DNA of 64,000 nucleotides from Rhexocercosporidium sp. MPI-PUGE-AT-0058 (Eukaryota; Ascomycota; Leotiomycetes; Helotiales). The notes under the pieces are model-generated. The model worked only from the letters and a program-made list of their open reading frames with translations. It did not search any database and had not been told where the DNA came from. The first letter of the stretch is position 1. Each line of letters opens with the position of its first letter. The position numbers and the translations under genes are program-made. The stretch lies in assembly GCA_020746875.1 (NCBI GenBank), contig JAGTJL010000004.1, forward strand, positions 2,046,001 through 2,110,000, in the 5' to 3' direction. Below, in pieces: positions 1-10,240 of the stretch.

Positions 1-1917
1 GTTGCAAGAACTGTTATCTCGTGGTGGTACGTATTTGCACGCGCAATCCTTCTTTCTTGCGCAGCAAGGACCTTGCTGAACGAAAGTTCTTCTAGTACTG
101 CGGCCCGAACTGCCAGAAATCCCACTGGGACCTTCACAAGATAGATTGCAAGTCGCCTTTGGGCAAAGAAAAATGGAATCCCGACTGGTTTCTGGAGAAC
201 CGAAAACCAGCCTTTGTTAGAGAGGGGTTAGGGGAGCAATTCGGAGGGAAGAAATACCTTTGGGGCAACATGCCGGCCCTTGATGTTCTTCAACTTGGCT
301 CAAATGAAGGTGACGATTATGGAGGACAACTGCACCTCTTGTTTGCCGGTGCGTATAGTTTGACCTGATGTTATTCAGCGCCTGAAACTAATAGAAAGTA
401 TTACGCCGTAGCTTCTGGTGACCTTCGAAATGTTGTAAAGACCATCGCCCAAATCCCCAGTAGCTACAATCAGTCTGTCGACGTTACAATGAACGACCGT
501 GATCTTGATGTCGTGGCACGCAATGCTATTATGCTTCTTATTGCCCTCGTGGTCGACAACATCGACGAGGCGATTGACTGTATGATCCATGTGTGGTACT
601 CCGCTCTTATTCGCAGATCCGATCTCAACATCCTTCAACAACATATTCGTCCACTCATCGAAAGCGTTTGCGAAAAGATTAAAAACAAAGAACCCGGTGG
701 CCTTTTGGGAAAGACGTGGACATTCGGACAGCTCTCCCTAAGGCTTGTGTTGGAAAAGTCATCATGGGATAGCCTTTTGTTCTTTATCAACATTCCAGAG
801 GGCTTAACGGCGGAACGAGCGAGCCAAATACGTACAGCCGTTACCCTTGCTAAATGCAGAAAAGACTATCGTGATCGACATCTACTCTTTCAAAGCCCTT
901 CCCATCGAATTGCAAGGAACCGGTTCTGTGAGGACGGACTCCTGCTCCCGTTTGGGTCTCGACGCTATGACTTTCGAGAACCAAACCCGTGAGTAAAAGA
1001 CAATATTAAGTAGGGTAATAAAGCGCGAATCTAATAAATTATAGGACCTTCTTCCAGAGTACCGACACCTGGCCAATGAAGGACAATGCCGATCCTCTTT
1101 ACGGGTGGTCTTCGAAGGAAGTTGAAGATAGTTCGAGTGGGCCTGCATCTGCTGACATATACGGCAAGCTCTTCTATCACGTTCGCGCAGTGCTTCGGGC
1201 TTTCCTTCTTCGTCTCTCGGGCTTGCAGGTATCTTTTCGACTGTTTCAGGTGGATGCTTCTGACCTACCTAACCATCTTGAGGACGGTTCTTTCAGCAGA
1301 ATCGAGGTAAGGAGACCCTCGAGGCTAGGTAAATGCTGACATACTCCACATAGGTCTCCAATATTGCGGACGGCGGATATCTTGGGTTGCCTCGCACAAT
1401 TGGCTTGATGATGCCCTTGCTCCAGGACCCTCTCATCAACCCACATGCGACCCTTATAACTCTATTCATGAACGTTGTTGACGAGAACATAACCGACCAA
1501 GACAGAATGGCCGATGCGACTCCGCATAGCCCGACAACGAAACGCCTTCTCAAGTACCTCCCGCTCAAGGGAATGGCACCAATTAACGTTTCTGATCCTA
1601 AAGTCATCAAGCTTTCATTCGCTCGAGATAATGTAGCAACCTATGACCACATTTTTGATCGGTAAGCATAAAAAATAAGCTCCTGGTTCTACGTTCTTGA
1701 TTTTAACTGTGTTATAAGGTTCCTAAAGGACTTCCCGTTCTTCGAAGCTGCGCATTTATTAGGGCCCGCGATAAAAGAAAAGCATACTGTAATCGAGAAG
1801 TGGCCATTTAGATTGAAGCTCCGACCTGGTCAGGCTGGCGCCCAGGAGGAGTTTGACCGGCTGCTGAGTGGAGGGGTGTCAGGAAAGGAGCGCTATGTGG
1901 AGTGGAAGAGAATCTAA
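1..1917 (+). CDS. MYND zinc-finger / DUF4470-like protein (5' end outside window)
   Basis: Six exons are supported: 1-26, 96-348, 412-988, 1045-1306, 1354-1661 and 1719-1917, with TAA at 1915. The first two exons join into a MYND finger, with CKNC followed by YCGPNCQ, HWDLH and C. The segment WGNMPALDVLQL ... LHLLFA-ASGDLRNVVKTIA, the second part after a 63-bp intron, matches my memory of the DUF4470 domain found in fungal MYND proteins. All introns are 47-69 bp. The last one uses an AAG acceptor (1716-1718), which is unusual, but no other AG restores the frame. MYND fingers bind proline-rich peptides; the function of DUF4470 in fungi is not established. The start codon lies upstream of the window. 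The domain call is from memory of the family; the exon joins are read directly and keep phase throughout. Confidence 0.8.
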
Positions 1918-2459
1918 CTTAGTTGATATTTTCCTTGAATTAAGAAGTAGTCTTTGCCACAATCCAAAAGCTGACGGACCACCAATTCGCTCTGCGATGT
2001 TATTACCTCTGTCGACCTCTGGTTGACCGCGGAACTCTTCAGCGGTATATTTCCTTGTAGAAGAGCAATTAAAGCCGAGAGTTGTTTCTAAGGGATAGTC
2101 ATTACATTGTCCATGACGCACGCTTATTGAGTAAAACACTAGCTTATGTTGCTTCATTGATGATGGCTGACTCGTATGTAATGTGCTTCCCGTTATCGAG
2201 CTCGAGAGTAGCTGTTATGGTGAAAGGAGAATTCCTCGCCGGCTGCTAGAAGCTTCACAATTTATTTGCGCTCTAGAGTTGCTGCTGTGCCAGAAGAATC
2301 ACTCGAGTTGGGTTTTGCTTCGTTATAGGTGTCGCGGCATTCGCTCCTCGTATTTGCTACAAATGTCCAGCCTTGGACAACCGATACGAATGAAATTTAT
2401 CCCTGCTACAGCCTTCAGAGTCACTCGCCATCGGCCTACCATCGACTGGCCCCTCAAGC
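1918..2459. other. Intergenic
   Basis: Between the MYND gene and the transposase relic I see no supportable gene, RNA or repeat. Open frames here are short and lack family motifs. Confidence 0.5.
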
Positions 2460-3063
2460 CTCCGAGTCGGAACTGAGCAAAGGCTCTAAAAAAACGCCAT
2501 CCAGAACTTATAGCACGAAGAGTCAAGGCGTTAGATTAGAAGCGAGAAGAATACTTGCGGGAAGATTTCACACTAGTTTAAGGCAATAAAGATATATTAC
2601 AAGATCTTACTGTCCTAGTCGAAAACGTGTATAACATAGACGAGATTAGAGTGATGCTATCTATGCTAAATTAGAAATCAGAAAAAGAAATGATAGCAGT
2701 ATACTTGATTATAGAAGCTGGCTGTCCAGATATTCTTATATAGATAATAAGCTGTAGTTAGAAATCAAGAAAAAGTGATAGCATACTCAATTGTAGAAGC
2801 TGGCTATTTAGGTATTCTTAAATAGACAAGAGACCGTAGCTGCCTAATAAGCAGCCACATGTGATCTGGGGTCCAACATGCCAAGCTCTGTTAAGGTCCT
2901 CGTAAGTAAGCATGACATGCGAGATTATAGAAGTGCGCGAATCAAGCGCATAGCCGTAACTGCGATCGAGTGTATTAGCGGCGATAATAAGTACTTAAAC
3001 CCTATGATCATCTGGCCAGCGAGTACCCATCGAAGCAACTGGACCAGTCTTATTTTTGTATAA
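2460..3063 (+). mobile_element. Decayed pogo/Fot1-type DNA transposon (transposase fragment)
   Basis: In-frame fragments match the DDE domain of fungal pogo/Fot1 transposases. At 2591-2671 the reading is ...VENVYNIDEIRVMLSML, matching the family pattern NVYNMDETGVMLS with the metal-binding D and E. At 2878-3060 the reading includes SVKVLVSKHDMRDYR, then KRIAVTAIECIS and NPMIIWPASTHRSNW, matching the next conserved block. The two parts are in different frames and are separated by about 200 bp that hold two diverged tandem copies of an ~87-bp unit. Stops interrupt the coding, and the downstream catalytic D/E blocks were not found, so this is a dead fragment. I found no terminal repeats or TA duplication. 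The region is AT-rich, consistent with old mutational decay such as RIP, though that was not measured. Confidence 0.75.
2672..2845. repeat. Two diverged tandem copies of an ~87-bp unit inside the transposase relic
   Basis: Copy A spans about 2672-2758 and copy B about 2759-2845. Both start TAGAAATCA-GAAAAAG, then share GATAGCA-TA, ATTGTAGAAGCTGGCT (ATTATAGAAGCTGGCT in A) and TATTCTTA-ATAGA. They differ by scattered substitutions and small indels. They split the transposase frame between VMLSML and SVKVLV, so they arose by insertion or expansion within the element. Confidence 0.65.
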
Positions 3064-3927
3064 AAGTAGGCTCTCTGTAAATTCAAGGGGGCGGCAACGA
3101 CGCGATAATGATTTTCGGAATTAATAGATTAAGAGTGTTCGGAGGAAGTATATAATGCACTGAAATAAAAATAAAAGGAAATTTTAACATATTCACAGAT
3201 TTATAATAGCTTAAACTTGAAGTACCCACGATTTGTCTCGTTACAGGGTGTGTCTCGGCACGCAGGGATAGACGTTACACTTCTTTATTACAACACAATG
3301 CCCTTCTTTTTGAGACGGTCCAACGAAGAAATCTTTCCAGAGAATATGATATATCACGTGATTTACCACAAGGCTGCCCTCAGCCTCCTCCTCGGCAATC
3401 AAAACTATTTATATCCTTTCTTCCTTGTTCCTTAATATGTGTGATCTAGTCTAAAAATACATAAATCTCAGGGGTAAGAAATGCAGGAACGGCTAAGGTA
3501 CTGCCCCGTAATTTACTTTGTTAAGCTTAGTTGTCAGCCGGATGATCCGGCCGTTGACGAAAGCGGCGTGATGGTAACATATTTTCTTGGTGAACTTCAG
3601 ATCTTGACAAGTAGATGACACTTCACTTCAGATGGGGACATGACGATTGACGAGTTTGGCAGAGACGTTTTAGGCTTACATTTAGACATATTCAGAAGAT
3701 ACGCAGTTGATTAGTAGCATTTAGATTGTGTGTGCAAGGGCGAATTTTTGAGGCACTTTTCGAAATAACGTAAGTACAACAAGCTATCATAGGTGTTCTT
3801 CTGACTAACTCAAATGCAGGGACTTCAGGTACCGATCAGGCCGCCTCGGAGAATAATCAATCGGAACCAATATCAAATTCAACTGGGCAAATCCCCTGCA
3901 GCATCTGCATCCATCACAGCAACAACC
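3064..3927. other. Intergenic; 5' leader of the glycosyltransferase gene with a probable leader intron
   Basis: No coding or repeat signal is seen from 3064 to about 3770. A probable 5'-UTR intron lies at 3772-3819: donor GTAAGT, branch CTGACTAAC, acceptor GCAG. The in-frame ATG at 3814 falls inside this intron, so it is not the likely start. Confidence 0.45.
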
Positions 3928-5215
3928 ATGAATCGAAAAGCTCCCCAACAGGCGCTCCTAGACCTTCCAGATTTCCTTCACGATTCGCCATTTCTCCCCA
4001 ACTTCGATCCCGGAGCCGATGACGAATACAAGAAAAATCGACAGCCAAAACCCACGTTTCGCCAGATCCTGAAATCGAAACCAGTACGCACCGTTCTAGC
4101 AATTCTGCTAGCATTCGTTGCATTAATCTACCTACGCCGATCGTTTCACGAACATCATGTCTGGGCACGGCTCACTGGCCCATCATGCTATTACACCGAG
4201 CCTCTTACGCACCCAACCTCCCCTGCAGGAACTAACGTCGATTGGTCGAAATTCGCATATACGCAATATGCTACCAATCTCGAGTATCTGTGTAATGCAA
4301 TTATGATATTCGAGACTTTGCATCGCTTGGGCAGTAAAGCTGATAGGTTGTTGCTATATCCGAATAAATACTCGCTTGATGTATCCTTGGGGACGACGGA
4401 GAGTCGATTGCTGCTAAAAGCCAGAGATGAATTTAATGTTACGTTAAAAGCTATTCGTGTCCAGCATGAAAATTCTGCTGTTTGTAAGTTTCCAATCTTT
4501 TCCATTTCTCGGTGTCATTGGATTGGGGTCTGATAATCACAGATTCTGGACCGAATTGGGCAGACAGTTATACAAAGCTCCTCGCCTTCGACCAAACCAA
4601 TTACGCTCGCCTCCTAGTTCTAGACTCAGACGCAACTATCCTCCAGCCTCTAGACGAGCTCTTCCTCCTCCCATCTGCAACTGCAGTAATGCCTCGAGCA
4701 TGGTGGCTAGACTACCCTTTCCTCAGCTCACATTTCATGCTTATCCAGCCATCTGAGCCCGAGTCCTGGCGTGTCAAGAAAGCTATGGAGAAAGCCCGTC
4801 TCGGTTATTACGACATGGAAATCATGAACAAACTCTACGGACGAGAGTGCTTGGTTCTACCACATCAGCCCTATGCTCTACTAACTGGCGAGTTCCGCAC
4901 TGAGAGCCATTCGAAGTGGTTGAAGAGTGGGACGCAAGAAGTTTGGGATCCGGATGTGGTGAGGAGTGAGGCGAAAGTCGTGCATTTCTCGGACGCGCCG
5001 ATGCCGAAACCGTGGTTGGCGAGCAAGAAACAGATAGAGAAGTATCAACCGAAGTGTGTTGGTGGGGTTGGATTTGAGGATGATTGTAGGGCGAGGGATA
5101 TCTGGTTGAATCTGTATACTGATTTCAAAGATAGAAGGAAGGTAAGTCCAAAAGTCCTTCCAAGGCGGGTGTGATAGATGGCTGACTTGACCTGTAGGAG
5201 ATCTGTGGTATGTAA
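3928..5215 (+). CDS. GNT1: GT8-family glycosyltransferase, Gnt1-like (type II Golgi membrane protein)
   Basis: The exons are 3928-4483, 4543-5141 and 5198-5215, giving 390 aa. A cytoplasmic tail (about residues 1-49) with a KSK cluster is followed by one hydrophobic segment, VLAILLAFVALIYL (about 53-66), typical of a type II Golgi anchor. The lumenal part contains NLEYLCNAIMIFETL and YTKLLAFDQTNYARLLVLDSDATILQPLDELF in two adjoining stretches; DSD is the DXD metal/nucleotide-sugar motif of GT8 glycogenin-like enzymes. The C-terminus RRKEICG fits my memory of fungal Gnt1-type proteins, and it depends on a tiny last exon. I chose ATG 3928 (ACAACCATGAA context) because the upstream ATG at 3814 lies in a probable leader intron. 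In yeasts Gnt1 adds GlcNAc to N-glycans; the donor used here is inferred, not shown. The next gene follows about 350 bp downstream on the same strand. Confidence 0.82.
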
Positions 5216-5564
5216 TTTTCTTGCACTATAATAGACCTATATAACTAGACCACTAGGCTCCTTGTTCACTTGAGATCACTTGACGTCCAGCCTTGTTGAC
5301 ATCGGTTCCACCAACAAGTGCTAGCCGACGGGGCACCATAAACCAGCCAGGCTACTTATCGAGGGGCGCGAAACCCTTTTGTCCCCTCTCGAAATACCAC
5401 AACTCGAGCAACTCTTGAAATCACAATTGTCTCATTCCAATACTTGAATTTTTCCATACTTCAATCTTTCTAGTACCCTGCTGTACTCACATCGCGAAAC
5501 CTCCTTCCCCCCTCCTTCACAACGTCCAGAAAGCACAATTTCGTCTTCAAATCCCTTCCCTAGA
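5216..5564. other. Intergenic, promoter of the DUF6604-like gene; contains no ATG
   Basis: A C/T-rich leader lies just before the conserved first exon of the next gene. There is no ATG on the plus strand from 5213 to 5823, which matters for the start of that gene. No repeats are seen. Confidence 0.5.
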
Positions 5565-8300
5565 TTCCCCTTCAACACCTACGCCCAGTACAAGGCTGAT
5601 ACATCTACGTTCATCAGCGTGAGTTACTATTGCCTTCCTAAACACTAATTAAATACCTAATAACCTCCTCATCATCCAGTGGCTCGGCCAAACGGCGCGC
5701 ACTTGCGGCTTCCGCTATCGAGGTCAGAAGAGTTCCGCAGAACCAACATCCATCCTGCCGCTTCGATACTTAACTGGTGCTGCGCATTCAGTTGCCAATA
5801 CCAAGACACGAGTTCCGTCCGACATGTTGGTAGTGCTGAGAAGTGTCATCCAGGCGAGAGAAAGCTGTGCGAGCTGGTATAAGTCGAATAGAGATATGCC
5901 GGCTGGGGACTCGACACATGAGCATGCGATCAAGACTTTCAAGGCGGTCTTGGAGATTCTTGAGGCTGGGTCTGGGGCTGTTAGTGGATACAATCCAGAT
6001 ACCAGGACAGATTCTAGTCGCTCTGTTGGTGTGATGAAGAGCTCCAGCGGAACTAGTTCTACAACATCAGTTAAGATAATAAAGCCGACCTTACCCAACG
6101 TTTCGATCAACGAACCTCCAAGAAGGTATGAGCTGGCTCAACGCCAGGAAGTTGAGAAGTACCCAGGGCTTTCAAAACCAGAAGGATCGAAAGAGCCCGA
6201 AGCGCTCAGCCAGCAAGCGCCGGCACCTACTATCGCCCGAAGAAACAATGAGGTCGAGCTTCCCGAGCAGACTTTTGAGAGTGAGGATGAAGGCGACGAT
6301 GATTATTACTTCATGGAAATAATATTCTTCCTCTCAGATGTGGCCAAGATGCGGGATTACCTGAAGCAGCTGTGGCAGGACTGGTGTGATGGCATCGTCG
6401 AACTCTTGGTAAAAATCCTCCGCAATACTCCCAACACAATCCCAAGAACGACACTAACTTACAGCAGAGCGCATCAATGGTCACCAGCCACGCGTTCGAG
6501 ATCCTCCAAAGAAACGAGTTGGAATTGATGCAGTCTTACGAAGGCCTCGAGAAAGAAAATACCGTCTACCAGAGAACTGCAGGTTCAATCTACATCCGCA
6601 TTCTCAAGCATAATGACTTCAAGTGGATGGATCACACAAAGTCAGAGAAGATTTACAAGATCTCTGATAGCCTGTTTCACTCTACATACGTCATTTTGGA
6701 AGAGTACCTCGAGGTGATGAAGCCCAAAGTGCTGAGAATCAATGCTCACCAGAATGCTCGACCAATTGCTCCCAGTGGTCAAGATCGCAAGAAGATGACG
6801 CCGCTGGAAAAGGTACAAGAAGACCGAGATATCATCTGGGGTGAGTTATTTCAGTAAGATCTCCGAAAAAGGTACTAATATTTGATAGCATTGCTGCCCG
6901 ACATCACTAGTCTAATAGGTGTCAATGTCTGTGCTTCTAAAAAGAAGCCTTTTAATCCGATGGCTATAGGACACCGCCCTAAACCTATCCTCGGATCTGC
7001 CATTTCATCCATGGACTTCCTTTCACAAGGTCTGTTCGCCGCTCAAGGTACCAAACATATCCCACTGAGTCTTGTCTTTGCCGTTCAGATCCTGCTCGAC
7101 GTCTTCCACATTACACGCCACGACAACGACCGTGCATTCAACGAAGCAGCTTACATGGCTACCATTATCTGCGGCGTCTTAGATCAGTACTCTGGGTTCT
7201 CGCGGGATATGGTCTCGGCCAAACGGGATTCAGACCCCAAAAACGGGCAGGTCTTGAAAGACATCCAAAAGTTTGGGAAGGATTGGCTACTGGAAGAGGA
7301 TGTGATCGGCTCTTACGCTCGACGCGTGAGTCCCAACACACACAGAGACTACGGCAAGTTCTGGCTTCTACGACACCACCCACAGCTCTGCGGCACCATG
7401 ATGGCATACATGAGCCGTGAGCTGCAGAAAGCTGGACAGAAATTCGCAAGCTCATGGGGCTGTGCACTGGCATGTATTCATCTCTACAACGCCGCAACAC
7501 AGACAGGCTTCATCAAGGATCTCTGGACCGACGTTGAGAACGTCATCGATTTCCACGAAACCACTCGCCTCTTTTCTGGAAATGTACCAACGAAACCTGC
7601 GGATTTTCTGAGGAAGTTCTCGGTGGTGACCGGTCGTCGTTTATTCGGAGGGCCTTCTGCTGAAGTCTCGGATGCATTCACGGAAGGGGAATCAGTAGCT
7701 AAATTCCTCTCTTATCGCTACTCCGATGCTGATCCTAATTCCAACAACGGCATTTCAGCTGCAGCCCAATTGTTCCACGAAGCAGTCCAGCACATCCTCG
7801 CTCAAGCACGCACCTCATATGAAACGGCACATCTAAATGCTAGTGAAAAAGTTCGATACCTCGGCCGCAATCACGCGTCTCCGATTGGAGAAGCAGATAA
7901 TCTCACACCTGTCGGATTTCTAGACACCTTATGCATAGCTGTTGAGTATCAGTCTGAGTCGCTTATCTTCGACTACATGACCTTCCACATGCGGTGTCTC
8001 ACGCTCTTGAAAGACCTTTATCAGGAGTGCGAGGCTGAATTGAAAGTCGGATATGGCAGTGATGACGCGCAGCGAGAAGCTCTTCCGCAGAATTTTGGTC
8101 TTGATGAGGAGTTGCGCAACTTACCGTATTGGATCTTCAAGCATGATGTTGAGACTGGGACTCAAACATTGATCTGGAAAGCGGCGAGAGTACTTACTAA
8201 GCTTGTGAGGGCGGACGGAAGTGTTGGATCTCAGACTCTGGTGGATATGAAGAGAGGTTTCAGACGGCGTTGGATGGAGGAAAGAAAGTCTGAAAGCTAG
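5565..8300 (+). CDS. DUF6604-like fungal protein; start codon unresolved
   Basis: The exons are about 5565-5618, 5680-6408, 6465-6840 (6468 also possible) and 6889-8300, TAG at 8298. The first junction joins NTYAQYKADTSTFIS to WLGQTARTCGFRYRG, which matches my memory of the DUF6604 N-terminus (YKxDTxxxxxWLxxTAxxxG). The splice site there (GTGAGT/CCAG) is canonical. About 840 residues follow. The middle holds a low-complexity acidic stretch (ESEDEGDDDYYF) and the long last exon is mostly helical with no recognised enzyme motif. No ATG exists in or upstream of the first exon back to the previous gene. The first in-frame ATG (5824) would delete the conserved motif. The gene may therefore use a non-AUG start, have lost its ATG, or begin at 5824. 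Function of the family is unknown. The feature start is the point where the conserved frame becomes convincing, not a start codon. Confidence 0.7.
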
Positions 8301-8907
8301 GACGGTTTGAATTAAAGTACAGGGTGATGATTGAGCTGCTTAACTCTTGCGAGAGGTTCATTCCAAGACCAGAGATTTGCTGATCAACATGTACGCTGAT
8401 GGTCTTCCGCCTAACTTGGACACAGGTGGGGTTCCAAATATGGATGTTGAAGATTGATGCCGAGACTTGCCTTGGTAAAGTCATGTTCAAGCCTGGGAAG
8501 ATGATGGGGAACTTCGCAGGGAGGAAATAACAGCCAAATTGGATAAAGTCGAGCTACTGTGGGTTGCTGTTGAGAACAGGAAAGCAGAAATGACTCGTGA
8601 ATGACTGTTTCCTGAATGATTGATCGATCTCTAATAGCCCACCAGGTTAGAACTCGGAAAGTTTCATAACATCATGGTATTTGTGGTTAATTTTGTTGAC
8701 TTTGAACGATCAAAAATCGCGTAAGCGAGAAACTAAATTGTTCCCCAAGCACCCCAAGGATTTGATTGTTTGTTTTCATTTGTGATTGATCATGTCAGTC
8801 TTAAAAATCTTCATTTCTAAGCTACATGCTCTCTAATTCTAACAAAGCAGCGATCACTTCTCCCAAAGTATCATCACATTTTACGCTCCTAACTAGACAC
8901 ACACATC
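8301..8907. other. Convergent intergenic spacer
   Basis: This holds the 3' ends of two convergent genes. I see no open frame with family signal and no repeat or structured RNA. Confidence 0.5.
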
Positions 8908-10240
8908 TTAAGCTGCGGTAGCGAAACCGATGCGAGAGTTCGTTGTGTCGTAGACGGAGTAGTAGTTCTCCAAGAACTTCTGGCCAATGATGGTGTTCAC
9001 GCCCGAGCTACCACCATTGTTGATCCAGGCGTAGAATTTGCCAGAAGTGAGACCGAAGTTGGTGTACTGAGCAGTTGGTACTAAGTATTGATCGGGTGTG
9101 AGAGTGTACGTTGTTGATCCAAATGTGATACCAAAGTTAGAAGTTGGCTTTTTAGTGAAAATAGCAAGACCAGATGAGCTGTCTGTCTTACCACCGGTGG
9201 CTGAGAGGAAGGCATTATATGCTGAGGTTGGGATGTAGATCAGGGTAGTTCCAGTGTCAACAATACCAGTGACGGATGAAGCGAGGGTTGTTGTGCCGTA
9301 GGTGAACTTGGCAATTGAGATACCCCAGTATGCGGCAGCAGTCCCGCTGGTAAGTCTCGGGAAGTAGGTCAAGGTACCAGTGTACTTGGAAGTGTCGACG
9401 CCGCCGAGGGTCAGCTCCCCGTTGGCATCATCAGTATCACTGCCTGACTCTGGCTTGAAAGAAACACCAAGGACTTCAGTGGTAATTGATCCTTGACTCT
9501 TGAGGTTATCCATGAAGGTGGGGACACTGCTTGTGCTTGCAACAGTTCCCGCTGTGAGGCCAACAGGACCGAAACCAATGATACCATCGACACCAGAGAA
9601 TCCGGTTGCTGATGACGCAGCACCAATAGACTGGGACGTAACTTTGAGTCCGCCGAAGGAAACACTGTCGATATACTCTGTCCCGGAGAAGGAGCCACTT
9701 CCGTAGCTGACAGAGACTGTGTGGCCAGTAGAAGTGCCGCTTGAAGTCTTTTCACATGCGGTCTGGGCACCACACCAGGTGTTCGAAGCTAAGAAAGTCA
9801 GTGATTCTCACTACTATTATTGCGGAGTATTGTTCACGTACATCCAGTATCAACAATGAGCTCCCAAGTCTTTCCGCCAATCACCACGGGAGCAACGTAA
9901 GTTACATCCTCGTTTGTGATCACACCAGAGCCAGCACGTCTCACAACCATGGATTCGACACCGTTGATGGCAGCTAATCAGAGAGATCAGTATTGTAAAA
10001 AAAAGAACTTTGAGACACAAGCTCAAAGGCATTGATTGAAAGAATTGTCTAGGCTGTAGAGATGCTAGTCGGCGTCTTACCAATACGGTCTTGTCCTTTC
10101 TGGACGATGCTCTTGAAATTGGAAACATTGACACTACGTCTCAATGGTAGGACAGCCGATCGCTTGGTCTCGCGCTCAATAGGCGAAGCCGAGACGAGAG
10201 AGATAGCAGCAGCAAGAGCAAGAGGAGAAGTGAACAACAT
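8908..10240 (-). CDS. Secreted pepsin-like aspartic protease (family A1)
   Basis: Minus-strand exons are 10081-10240, 9842-9973 and 8908-9788, giving 390 aa. A signal peptide (MLFTSPLALAAAISLVSASP) is followed by a short propeptide of about 55 residues with basic pairs (KR, RR). The first catalytic motif, VDTGSSNTW (Asp95), is completed exactly across the second intron. The second, VDTGTTL, is at Asp275. Flanking signatures GIIGFGP, the flap region (SYGSGSFSG) and a C-terminal IIGQKFLENYYSVYD all fit A1 endopeptidases, which are acid-active secreted proteases. Length is normal for the aspergillopepsin/penicillopepsin type. There are few cysteines. The gene is convergent with the DUF6604-like gene. 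Splice phases all agree, so the model is firm; substrate preference cannot be told. Confidence 0.93.
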
